Below, one piece after another: positions 45,312 to 53,366 of a stretch of DNA of 64,000 nt. The translations under genes and the position numbers were made by a program. Numbering within the stretch: position 1 is the stretch's first letter; every line of letters starts with the position of its first letter. Origin of the DNA: Vibrio japonicus (GTDB taxonomy: Bacteria; Pseudomonadota; Gammaproteobacteria; Enterobacterales; Vibrionaceae). The DNA is taken from assembly GCF_024582835.1 (NCBI RefSeq), contig NZ_CP102097.1, positions 1,374,256 to 1,438,255 of the forward strand. The letters run 5' to 3'. The notes under the pieces were generated by a model. That model did not search any database. It was not told the DNA's origin and saw nothing but the letters and a program-made list of their open reading frames with translations.

Positions 45312-45360
45312 GACTTTCAGTTTAGTGTTAGAAGTTTGAAACTTGATGTCTAGGATAAGA

Positions 45361-45391
45361 AAAGAGCCGCTTTCATTCGTTGCGGCTCTTT
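45361..45391. terminator. Terminator between the HAD gene and gsk
   Basis: AAAGAGCCGC (45361-45370) pairs with GCGGCTCTTT (45382-45391) around an 11-nt loop. It serves both converging genes. Confidence 0.85.
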
Positions 45392-45406
45392 CCAATTGGG
45401 TTCGCT

Positions 45407-46711
45407 TTAACGGTCCCAGTATGCTTCTTCTAAGCTATCTTCACGTTCAGGAAGCGCACGCCCCAAGCGAGGGGAGTGTTGAGTAAGAACTTCGTAACTG
45501 ACTCGGTTCGCGTACTTACAAATCTGAGAAAGAGAAGAGTACGTCAGATATGGTTGATCATGTTTAGACGAGTTAGGAACATTATTTAAATGGTGTCTGT
45601 TTGCCGCCATATCATGCAGCAATGCAGACAGAGCAGCATCACCTGCACCATTGGTGTTTTTGATCTCTAATGGACCACCAAGGTAAGGGCCAATGTGTGA
45701 GTAGACTTTTAGTGGGTTAGCGCAATCGTCTTTTCGCATTGCTCGGCTGAATTCATACTTGTTAAATTCAGGGATGTTACCTGGTAACAACGTAAGCTCG
45801 GTTTCACGCTTAACGGAATCTTCCGTATAACCCGCCATGTAAAGACCAACAGAGCCAGCAGTACAAAGTACAAGGTCAACCCACTCTAGAGCTTTGTCGG
45901 CTGCAAGAAGAGGATCTTTTTCGCCAGTCAGCGCTTGCCCTTCTTCTTCGTTCATCGCGACAACAGAAATATTCTCTTTGATGTATTCCTGCCACCATTC
46001 TGCATTGCCTTCGATGACCCACTTAGTACCAAGAGTCAAGACAACAGGAACATTGTTCTGCTTGGCGATATCAATGGCACGCGCGACTGCTTTAGGCATT
46101 GGATCTTCGGGCTTGCCACGCATTAGGTAGGAAGAGACAACCAGAGCGGAAGCTTTCTCAAATACATCACTAGGAATGCTCTCAGGACGGAGGTTATTCA
46201 TTTCACCTTCGTTGATTGCGAAAGTACGCTCGCCATCATCCGAGATCAAGGTATAGCATCGGCCAATCGAACCTTCTACAGTCTGCAGATGGTTTAAGTT
46301 CATACGAGAAGAGGTACGGCATAAGTAGCGATAGGCAAATGAACCCACTTCAATATTGCGTGACATTACGCCGAGCAGTACCGATTTGCTATCTGCAAGT
46401 ACAGAGTAGTTATGTAGGGTATTACCAATCGTATCGCCAGGGTATTGGTGAGTGATCAAACCGCGTTCAACCAGTTCATCATACAAATCGTCGGCTTTGC
46501 TTTCTTCTAAGACTAGAGAGTGTCCTTTACTCAAGTCGTATTTTGCAAGGAACTCATCATCTACACGTGCTTCGATATCCACAATGGTTTGACCAACACC
46601 AACAATGATCGGGCGATACAGTTTTGGTGTTTCCTTCATCTGACTGATAAGTGGATCACGAGCGTGTGTAGGGAAGTAGTGCTTAGATTTGCGCTGTCCG
46701 GGGAACTTCAT
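45407..46711 (-). CDS. gsk: Inosine/guanosine kinase
   Basis: 434 residues, matching E. coli Gsk exactly in length from MKFPGQRKSKHYFPTHARDPL. PfkB-type ribokinase fold, with ATP/anion-hole motif NTNGAGDAALSALLHD near residue 310. It phosphorylates guanosine and inosine to nucleotides (purine salvage). No clear ribosome site at ATG 46711. It precedes the HAD phosphatase terminator and follows creA's terminator, so it is monocistronic. Confidence 0.94.
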   Translation of the reverse strand: MKFPGQRKSKHYFPTHARDPLISQMKETPKLYRPIIVGVGQTIVDIEARVDDEFLAKYDLSKGHSLVLEESKADDLYDELVERGLITHQYPGDTIGNTLHNYSVLADSKSVLLGVMSRNIEVGSFAYRYLCRTSSRMNLNHLQTVEGSIGRCYTLISDDGERTFAINEGEMNNLRPESIPSDVFEKASALVVSSYLMRGKPEDPMPKAVARAIDIAKQNNVPVVLTLGTKWVIEGNAEWWQEYIKENISVVAMNEEEGQALTGEKDPLLAADKALEWVDLVLCTAGSVGLYMAGYTEDSVKRETELTLLPGNIPEFNKYEFSRAMRKDDCANPLKVYSHIGPYLGGPLEIKNTNGAGDAALSALLHDMAANRHHLNNVPNSSKHDQPYLTYSSLSQICKYANRVSYEVLTQHSPRLGRALPEREDSLEEAYWDR

Positions 46712-46784
46712 AGTGACATGTAAGTAGGAAATTTTCGTGCATGATATCACATAACTTTAGTAATGCTTTCATTTTTATTACACA

Positions 46785-46813
46785 AAAAAGTGCCAGAGAA
46801 CTTGCTCTGGCAC
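46785..46813 (-). terminator. Terminator of creA
   Basis: GTGCCAGAG (46790-46798) pairs with CTCTGGCAC (46805-46813), 6-nt loop; TTTTTTGTG follows on the minus strand. Confidence 0.9.
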
Positions 46814-46822
46814 AGGGTAGCG

Positions 46823-47296
46823 TTATTCCTTACTTGGAACAGCGTTGTATGCTTGGGTGCCCCATAGAGGTACGGTAGAGAGGCTGTGCTTGAAGCTGCC
46901 TTCCGTTTCTTTGGTGGTGTAAGACAAGTAAAGCAGGGTTTGGTTTTCCGCATCATAGATGCGTCTGACCTTCATGGATTTGAAGAAGATACTTTTTGAT
47001 TTCTTGAATACGACTTCTCCAGATTTACTCTTATCAATCTTAGCAATCATCTCTGGAGTAATGTCGCCGGTTTGACGGCAAGAAATGGAGCTGTCACTCG
47101 GGTCTGCAAGGCTGAAGTCTGCTTCAATAGAGGCAATGTGACAAGTGACACCAGTAACAACGTCATCCTTTAAATTTTCTACTTTTATGTCCTTAAGCGT
47201 AAACATTCCCAAGCTTACGTCACCCACTTCACTGCTGTCGCAGGCGGTTAAACCTAGTGTCAACAAAGCCACTGCGGCTATTTTTTTTATCGTCAT
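46823..47296 (-). CDS. creA: CreA family protein, probable lipoprotein
   Basis: 157 residues. Signal peptide with a lipobox LGLTAC (Cys at about 19), so the mature protein is likely lipid-anchored. The CreA family motif GDVSLGMFTLKDIKVENLKDD and the internal cysteines (TGVTCHIASIEADFSLADPSDSSISCRQ) are present. Function unknown. AGGACA precedes the ATG by about 7 nt. Single gene. Confidence 0.92.
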   Translation of the reverse strand: MTIKKIAAVALLTLGLTACDSSEVGDVSLGMFTLKDIKVENLKDDVVTGVTCHIASIEADFSLADPSDSSISCRQTGDITPEMIAKIDKSKSGEVVFKKSKSIFFKSMKVRRIYDAENQTLLYLSYTTKETEGSFKHSLSTVPLWGTQAYNAVPSKE

Positions 47297-47551
47297 AGTG
47301 TTGTCCTAATGTAGAGATTACAATCCGCCAAACAAGTTTGTTAGAAATGCATATAGCCAATAAATTGTATATAGCATATCAGCTTTTTCCGGCAGACCGA
47401 ACAATCCCTACGATTATGACGAATATGGTAGCCATCTTGTTTCATTGGCTGGTTTGACGTGCTATGTATGCGGTGACTTTAATATAAAACACTTGAGCCA
47501 GTACGGTGTTACCGCTAAGCTGACGGCAAATGCCAGAGCTTGTAGACATAA

Positions 47552-48064
47552 ATGACAGAATTAACTCCAAATATCTGTAAAGCTAAGAATCAGTGGTTAG
47601 CGCAGCAGGTCGATGTAGAATACCCAACGAAAGAGAGTATCGAGGGTCGTAAGATCTATCTTGAGAGTGTGGAAAGCGCCGAATGCTTTAAGATTGATCC
47701 CACTCAGCTGCCAAGCGGAAGCTACGCTGATGACGAAATATTCTTAGTGGATTTTCATCGCTTAACGGTCATGTTTGCACTGCTTCAATCTCAGCGTTGG
47801 CAATCTAAAAGTGAACAAGAGCTTATTGTTGAGTTCCTCACTCAAATCATCTATTCAGAACCTTGTCAGCTTTATATTGGCTTCAAAAATGGTGAGCCTT
47901 CAGCTGCGGCGATGGTGACTGAAACGGGCGGCGAACTTTTAATTTCGGACATCATCGTAGCTGCAAATAATAGCGAAAGTGAAAAACGCCAGTTTGCTGC
48001 GTCTGTTATAGCAAAACTTCCGTCAGACACAGACCAGTTTGAAGCTGTATATCTAGAGATATAG
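47552..48064 (+). CDS. Hypothetical protein, 170 residues
   Basis: No family recognised. Two halves: residues 1-75 (with PTQLPSGSYADDEIFLVDFHRL) and 80-165 (LIVEFLTQIIYSEPCQLYIGFKNGEPSAAAMVTETGGELLISDIIV), the second resembling the strand order of a degenerate GNAT domain but without an acetyl-CoA loop. No signal peptide. ATG 47552 has no strong ribosome site. Monocistronic; codon use is ordinary for the window. Confidence 0.75.
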   Translation: MTELTPNICKAKNQWLAQQVDVEYPTKESIEGRKIYLESVESAECFKIDPTQLPSGSYADDEIFLVDFHRLTVMFALLQSQRWQSKSEQELIVEFLTQIIYSEPCQLYIGFKNGEPSAAAMVTETGGELLISDIIVAANNSESEKRQFAASVIAKLPSDTDQFEAVYLEI

Positions 48065-48246
48065 TGTTTCCCCCTTATTTTCCTCATTTCTGCTAGTCAC
48101 CAGCATTCATGACACGATGCAAAAGGTGACTAAGCCTAAAGTTTTAGTCTTATTTTCCATATCCGAATGCAAACTGTTAAGCGGGTCATGATAAACCGTA
48201 CGACTTCGATTATTGTTTTTTACAGCTAAGTAAGGAAGGTGTCGAT

Positions 48247-48894
48247 ATGTCAAATACGCAAATCAAGTGTGTGATTTTTGATTGTGACGGGACGATCGTG
48301 GACAGTGAGAAATTGTGCTGTGAAGCGCTTCGCCAAGTCTTTAACAAGTTCGGTGCCGACCTGTCAGTTAACGATGTGGCAGAACACTATGAAGGCGGAA
48401 AGCTTGCCGATATTTTGTTACGTACCCAAGAGCGTTTGGATTTGAATATCTCTATCGATTCATTAGAGCCACTCTATCGAGAGTCTTTAGATCGTTTGTT
48501 CGAGAAAGAGCTTAAACCGATGGACGGTATTTTTGATGTGTTATCACGGCTGAAAGATCAAGGCGTAGAGTACTGTGTTGTATCAAATAGCCCTATAGAT
48601 AAAGTGAAGCGCACGCTCGAACTGACGGGGTTATTGCCTTATTTTGAAGGGAAGATATTTTCAGCATTCGATGCCAATAGCTGGAAACCGGAGCCAGACC
48701 TAATTCTTTATAGTGCAATGAATATGGGTTTTCGAGTAGAAGAGTGTATCTATGTGGATGACACTCCAAAAGGCTTAGAGGCTGGCGTTAGAGCTGGGAT
48801 TAAAACAATACACCTTCTCGGGTTGAACGAAAAAACGCATTCGTTGGACGTTCAAAAAATTCACTCATTACACGAGTTAGAATTGTGTATTTGA
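48247..48894 (+). CDS. HAD phosphatase, YieH/6-phosphogluconate phosphatase-like
   Basis: 215 residues. Motif I FDCDGTIVDSE (about 11-21), class I cap, motif II VVSNSP (about 118), motif III Lys in NSWKPEPD (about 143), motif IV VDDTPKGLEAGVRAG (about 175). A sugar-phosphate or nucleotide phosphatase. GGAAGG before the ATG. A probable hairpin (TAGTCACC at 48094 with GGTGACTA at 48125) lies upstream. Not in an obvious operon. Confidence 0.9.
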   Translation: MSNTQIKCVIFDCDGTIVDSEKLCCEALRQVFNKFGADLSVNDVAEHYEGGKLADILLRTQERLDLNISIDSLEPLYRESLDRLFEKELKPMDGIFDVLSRLKDQGVEYCVVSNSPIDKVKRTLELTGLLPYFEGKIFSAFDANSWKPEPDLILYSAMNMGFRVEECIYVDDTPKGLEAGVRAGIKTIHLLGLNEKTHSLDVQKIHSLHELELCI

Positions 48895-48911
48895 ATGTCC
48901 AACTTCTACTG

Positions 48912-49115
48912 TTAATGGAAGGCTCTTAGTACTTCCATTCGACCTTTGCTTCTCATCGCAAACTGGATTTGAGGCATAGCCGCAACGACTTGGTCGATAT
49001 CTTCAAAAAATGAACCACACTCAGCACATAGCATGCTGTTTTTGTCAGACAATAAATATTCGTCACTTCCGCATAATGGGCAGCATAAAGTTTGTGATTG
49101 ATCATTCTGAGCCAT
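48912..49115 (-). CDS. Small zinc-ribbon protein
   Basis: 67 residues. Two CxxC pairs, CPLCG (about 12-16) and CAECG (about 30-34), form a zinc ribbon; the rest is helical (QIQFAMRSKGRMEVLRAFH). No family named. It converges with the HAD gene. Possibly a transcription or RNA-binding accessory protein; evidence is limited to the cysteine pattern. Confidence 0.75.
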   Translation of the reverse strand: MAQNDQSQTLCCPLCGSDEYLLSDKNSMLCAECGSFFEDIDQVVAAMPQIQFAMRSKGRMEVLRAFH

Positions 49116-49296
49116 AGGGGTTTTCTCCAGCAGCGATAATATGGAACGTTTATTTTTATTATAAATATTTTATGAATACAGCTAACTATGAATAGAATTG
49201 GTTAGTTAGCCAACAGGGCCTAACGTACCTTTAAGAGCTTAGCGCGGATAGTGAATTGTTTTAATTGTGAGAAGTGATTCATATAATATCTAAAGA

Positions 49297-50760
49297 CTAT
49301 TGAAATTTATTGTTCAATTTCTTTACCTGAGTGTGTTCAGATACGATTTTTGTCAGTTTTCTTACCGCAGGTTGCCAGTCAGTGTCACTGGTTAAATTTG
49401 CCACACAAATCCTAAAGCAGTGTTTGAACTGGTTCTGTGTTCCAAATACGGAGCCAGGCAGAATACTGATTTTTTGTGTTTTGCACGCATTGTATAGTGC
49501 GTCGCAGTTTGTACCTTCTGGTAGTCGAACCCACAGTAAAAATGACCCTTGTATGCAGCTAACATGGTAATGATGTTTCAAATGCGGGTACTCATCCAAA
49601 GATTGTTTGAATAACGAGATGAACCGTTTGGCGTTGCTTTGATAAATCCGCCTCATCCGCGCTAAGTGCATTTTGTATTTACCTGAAGTGAAGAAAGCGG
49701 CCACTGCAGATTGCATCAGATTAAGCCCGCCCATGCTATCGCAAAGCAAATACTTTTCTATCTGTTCGGTATAACGACCAGCAAGCATCCAACCTATTCG
49801 TAATCGAGAGTCCAACGTTTTAGATAGCGAGCTTACGTAGATGACACGCTGTTTTTTATCTAAAGATCTAAGGCTTGGAATGGAAGCAGAGTAGCTCAAT
49901 GCACCAAAGACGTCGTCTTCAATGATGGGGATATTGTCTGAAATGGCTAACAACTCCTTTCGGCGCTCTAGGGGCATCATTGCGCCTGTCGGATTGGCAA
50001 AGTTAGGGGTGACAATAATCACTTTGATATCCCACTGGTCTATTGCTTTTTTTAGAGCTTGGGGGTCAATGCCATCACGATGACAACTTGGAATTTCTAC
50101 AACCTCCAAACCTAATGACTCAAGAAGCAGAAGGTTGCCAAAGTAACAAGGGGATTCCACGGCAACGATATCGCCTGGGTTTGTCGTCGCTCGCAATGCT
50201 AAGCTAATGGCTTGTTGTGCACCGTGTGTGATCAATAACTCATTTGGTGGGGCTGGTGTGCCCAAATCACGAGTGATCTTGGCAAGTTGCTTTATCAGCA
50301 GTGAATTACCCGGGGGCAGTTGATAGTGGCTAGATGTATGGGTCTGTCTACGGCTGTGTCTTCCGATTTCCGCATAAAGGCTTTTTATTGCAGGCGCATC
50401 AATATTGGGGTGAGCAGAGCCTGTCGGTAAAAGCTCTTTATGTTCAGGGTATGCAAGAAACTCTTTGCAAACTGAAAGTAGGTCAACACGCAGTGGTTCC
50501 ACCTTGGGTGACAGGGTCACGGAAGATGGGCAAACCCGATATCCAGATTTGGGTACAGAATAAATAACGCCTTGCGCTTCTAACTCTTGGAACGCTCGAA
50601 TCACCGTATTTTTACTGACATCAAGCTCTGAGCTTAGCTCGCGTATAGAGGGCAATTTATCGTCTGTCTCATAAACGCCGTTATTGATCGCGCTTTTTAG
50701 CAGCGTTTCAACTTGTTGGTATTTACCTAGACCATTTATCTTTACAAAATCTGTACCCAT
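49297..50760 (-). CDS. MocR-type regulator (GntR helix-turn-helix plus aminotransferase)
   Basis: 487 residues. N-terminal winged helix (about 10-80; KLPSIRELSSELDVSKNTVIRAFQELEAQGVIYSVPKSGYRV) fused to a fold-type I aminotransferase domain with the PLP lysine in SSLSKTLDSRLRIGWMLAG (about residue 305). It uses PLP as sensor ligand rather than catalysing transamination. Divergent from an EamA exporter, whose expression it likely controls. Confidence 0.94.
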   Translation of the reverse strand: MGTDFVKINGLGKYQQVETLLKSAINNGVYETDDKLPSIRELSSELDVSKNTVIRAFQELEAQGVIYSVPKSGYRVCPSSVTLSPKVEPLRVDLLSVCKEFLAYPEHKELLPTGSAHPNIDAPAIKSLYAEIGRHSRRQTHTSSHYQLPPGNSLLIKQLAKITRDLGTPAPPNELLITHGAQQAISLALRATTNPGDIVAVESPCYFGNLLLLESLGLEVVEIPSCHRDGIDPQALKKAIDQWDIKVIIVTPNFANPTGAMMPLERRKELLAISDNIPIIEDDVFGALSYSASIPSLRSLDKKQRVIYVSSLSKTLDSRLRIGWMLAGRYTEQIEKYLLCDSMGGLNLMQSAVAAFFTSGKYKMHLARMRRIYQSNAKRFISLFKQSLDEYPHLKHHYHVSCIQGSFLLWVRLPEGTNCDALYNACKTQKISILPGSVFGTQNQFKHCFRICVANLTSDTDWQPAVRKLTKIVSEHTQVKKLNNKFQ

Positions 50761-50804
50761 TTAAATGCTCTTATCTGTCTCTTAACGAATCATCTGTGCC
50801 TAAC
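50749..50804. promoter_or_regulatory. Three ATCTGT direct repeats, MocR operator candidate
   Basis: ATCTGTACCC (50749), ATCTGTCTCTTAAC (50773-50786) and ATCTGTGCCTAAC (50792-50804) lie in the same orientation at the start of the MocR gene and in its divergent gap. MocR proteins commonly bind direct repeats. Confidence 0.5.
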
Positions 50805-50849
50805 TACATTAACAGTATTCATCGATAAAAACAGAGAAAGAGCACAAGT

Positions 50850-51758
50850 ATGCTAGTCAGAGCCATTCCTTTTATTTTTGTTATTTTGTGGGCGTCCGGG
50901 TTTGTTGGCGCACGGTTTGGTCTTCAATATGCCGAGCCAGCGACGCTGCTTTCGATACGTATGCTGGGTAATGTCATTCTATTTTTGATATTGATCGCCT
51001 TCTTGCGTCGACGCGTCCCCACTGGTATTGATTTTTTCCATTGCTGTGTCGTTGGGGTATTCATACACGGCTTCTATCTTGGTGGTACATACATTGCGAT
51101 CGATTTAGGAATGCCAGCGGGTTTAAGCTCTCTTTTAGTGGGAATTCAGCCTATTCTGACGGCGGTGTTACTGGTGTCATTTACGCGCGAGTCGTTTCAA
51201 CCCATTCAGTGGATAGGGCTTATTCTCGGTTTTATCGGTATATCTTTGGTGCTTGGCGGAAAAATGGAGTGGCAATCTGAAACGGACAAAGCTCTGGCGA
51301 TAGGTGTGTGTTTATGTGCATTGATTGGGATTACATTAGGAACGCTTTACCAGAAGAAATTTTGTCATAACGCAGATATGATCGGCAGTGCAATGGTTCA
51401 ATATCTCGCAGCCGGTGCTCTATTTCTGCCTTATGCCATGCAATTCGAAACAATGGAAGTACAGTGGACAACCGAGTTTATATTGACTCTCATCTGGCTT
51501 GTTGTTGTGCTCTCGTGTATTGCTATTTTGTTGCTTCTTTTCATGGTGAAAAATGGCGCGGCATCCAGTGTTGCTTCTGTATTCTATCTGGTTCCACCAA
51601 CAACGGCGATTCAGGCATGGTTGGCTTTTGGAGAATCATTTGATGTGATGGGGATTGTTGGGTTTGGTTTCGCAGCAGTGGCGGTTTATCTGGTGGTTAA
51701 AAAGCCAAGGCTATTTCCGACTAGAACCATTTCGGTATGCCCAAACGAGATAAAGTAA
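50850..51758 (+). CDS. EamA/DMT family transporter
   Basis: 302 residues, ten hydrophobic segments in two five-segment EamA halves. ILWASGFVGARFGLQYAEPATLLSIRMLG opens the first half. It probably exports an amino acid or metabolite. GAGAAAGAG precedes the ATG. Divergent from the MocR regulator, a common pairing. Terminator follows. Confidence 0.93.
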   Translation: MLVRAIPFIFVILWASGFVGARFGLQYAEPATLLSIRMLGNVILFLILIAFLRRRVPTGIDFFHCCVVGVFIHGFYLGGTYIAIDLGMPAGLSSLLVGIQPILTAVLLVSFTRESFQPIQWIGLILGFIGISLVLGGKMEWQSETDKALAIGVCLCALIGITLGTLYQKKFCHNADMIGSAMVQYLAAGALFLPYAMQFETMEVQWTTEFILTLIWLVVVLSCIAILLLLFMVKNGAASSVASVFYLVPPTTAIQAWLAFGESFDVMGIVGFGFAAVAVYLVVKKPRLFPTRTISVCPNEIK

Positions 51759-51764
51759 GAACAA

Positions 51765-51793
51765 AAAACGCCTGCTGATGTCGCAGGCGTTTT
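51765..51793. terminator. Bidirectional terminator between the EamA gene and mgsA
   Basis: AAAACGCCTGC (51765-51775) pairs with GCAGGCGTTTT (51783-51793), 7-nt loop. Confidence 0.88.
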
Positions 51794-51810
51794 ACTTAAT
51801 CAGTGTGTTT

Positions 51811-52266
51811 TTAAGTGCGCTTCGCCAAGTAGGCTTGGTAATCGGGCACTTCGATATCGACTTCGCGTTCCATCAGGTTAGATTCGAACAAAAATTTCGC
51901 TGACGCGCGGTTTGTTGCAACTGGAATGTTCCAAACGCTAGCAATACGAAGAAGCGCTTTGACATCAGGATCGTGCGGAACGGCGTTAAGCGGGTCCCAG
52001 AAGAACACCAATACATCAATTTTACCTTCAGAAATGAGCGCGCCCAATTGTTGGTCTCCACCCATTGGGCCGCTAATCAAAGTTTTGATGGCTAGGCCTG
52101 TTTCTTTGCTTAAGATCGATCCCGTTGTGCCCGTTGCATAAAGGAAATGGCTTTGAAGCTTCTCTTTGTTTTCTGTTACCCAACGGAGTAGTTCAGGCTT
52201 ACAGTTATCGTGTGCAACGAGTGCAATGTGTTTGTGTGCAGGGATAGTACGGATTGTTGTTTCCAT
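51811..52266 (-). CDS. mgsA: Methylglyoxal synthase
   Basis: 151 residues, full length. Phosphate-binding segment [22 protein letters not shown], and the catalytic Asp/His region [43 protein letters not shown]. It converts dihydroxyacetone phosphate to methylglyoxal as a glycolytic bypass. It lies 9 nt after torT on the same strand and so is likely cotranscribed with it. Confidence 0.96.
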   Translation of the reverse strand: METTIRTIPAHKHIALVAHDNCKPELLRWVTENKEKLQSHFLYATGTTGSILSKETGLAIKTLISGPMGGDQQLGALISEGKIDVLVFFWDPLNAVPHDPDVKALLRIASVWNIPVATNRASAKFLFESNLMEREVDIEVPDYQAYLAKRT

Positions 52267-52275
52267 TCAAACTTC

Positions 52276-53298
52276 CTAATTGTTTTCTCTATAAACGTAA
52301 AATGTTGGTCGATATTTAGAAGGTGACAAGGAATCCCTTATCACCTGATTATCTAGCTTTTGCGGTGTCAGTGGCTCGATGTTGGGTGCCGAAATTCGAT
52401 CATATGGCTCACCTTTTAGGTAATTCACTGCTTGTTGAACAGAGAGCCGTCCTTGTTTAACCATTTGGTCTGTGGGAGCAAACTCGACGCGTCCTCTCAG
52501 TAAACCGCGGTACACACCATGACTTAAATAGGTTGAGACGAGCCCAATCTGATTGGATTTACCCGCTGTGCGCAATTCGCTGATAGCGGCTTCAATGGCG
52601 ACAGCGCTGCCTACGATATAATGAACTTTATCATTTTCGATCGCTTTTTGAACAAGGTTTCTCTGAAGCTCTTTGTCGTTATCTGCCCATAATGTCTCAA
52701 CGATGCGTATATCACTCTCTTCTATCGCAGTATAAAATCCTCTGAGTACCGGATTAGTGCCTCCGCTTGATTTAGGTCCCGGTAAAAAGGCGATGTTCGC
52801 GATGCCAGAACCTTTGGGGTGCTTCTGTTTCAAATATTCGCCAGCATAATGTCCCATCCAGTACCAATCAACGCCAACTTTCCCCTTTAATAAACTTTGA
52901 TTTTGCTCGTCGAGTACAAGCTCATTCACGGTCGCAAATACCGGGATTGAGTCGGTGTACTGCTTTAAGGAGTTGCCATACAGACCGGGGGCGACAGTAC
53001 CAAGGATAATCGCATCGGCTTTCCATCGGGCACATAGCGATAGTTGTTCTTTCTGCTTGGCGATATTTGTATATCCACCAGCTTCTAGTACGCGCAAATT
53101 GACTTGTTGTTTTCTCGCTTCGTCTACCATGCCATAGTTAACTGAAAGCCAATAAGAATCTTTAAGATGGGGATAAATAGCACAAAGACGTAGAGGTTCA
53201 GAGGCCAAAGCCTGAGTTCCAATAGCGAAAAACGGTAGCATTACTGTAACCGTCGAGAGTTTTTTTAAAACAGCGCTTAAAGACATACTGTATTTCAT
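52276..53298 (-). CDS. torT: TMAO-sensing periplasmic binding protein TorT
   Basis: About 340 residues. A signal peptide ending ASE (about residue 34) precedes a ribose-binding-protein-like fold. TorT binds trimethylamine N-oxide and presents it to TorS. The start is uncertain: ATG 53298 is chosen, with GTG 53319 and ATG 53286 as alternatives and no good ribosome site for any. Divergent from torS, 68 nt apart. mgsA follows. Confidence 0.88.
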   Translation of the reverse strand: MKYSMSLSAVLKKLSTVTVMLPFFAIGTQALASEPLRLCAIYPHLKDSYWLSVNYGMVDEARKQQVNLRVLEAGGYTNIAKQKEQLSLCARWKADAIILGTVAPGLYGNSLKQYTDSIPVFATVNELVLDEQNQSLLKGKVGVDWYWMGHYAGEYLKQKHPKGSGIANIAFLPGPKSSGGTNPVLRGFYTAIEESDIRIVETLWADNDKELQRNLVQKAIENDKVHYIVGSAVAIEAAISELRTAGKSNQIGLVSTYLSHGVYRGLLRGRVEFAPTDQMVKQGRLSVQQAVNYLKGEPYDRISAPNIEPLTPQKLDNQVIRDSLSPSKYRPTFYVYRENN

Positions 53299-53366
53299 TG
53301 ATAAAGAGGGGCTAAACACTGCAAAATATACGTCATTCTATCAGACTTAAAAAGTGAAGTATCTCG

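Noticed and set aside
48094..48132. TAGTCACC/GGTGACTA stem as a terminator of the 170-residue gene
   Set aside because: The 23-nt loop and distance make it weak; listed only as a possible hairpin in the downstream gene entry.
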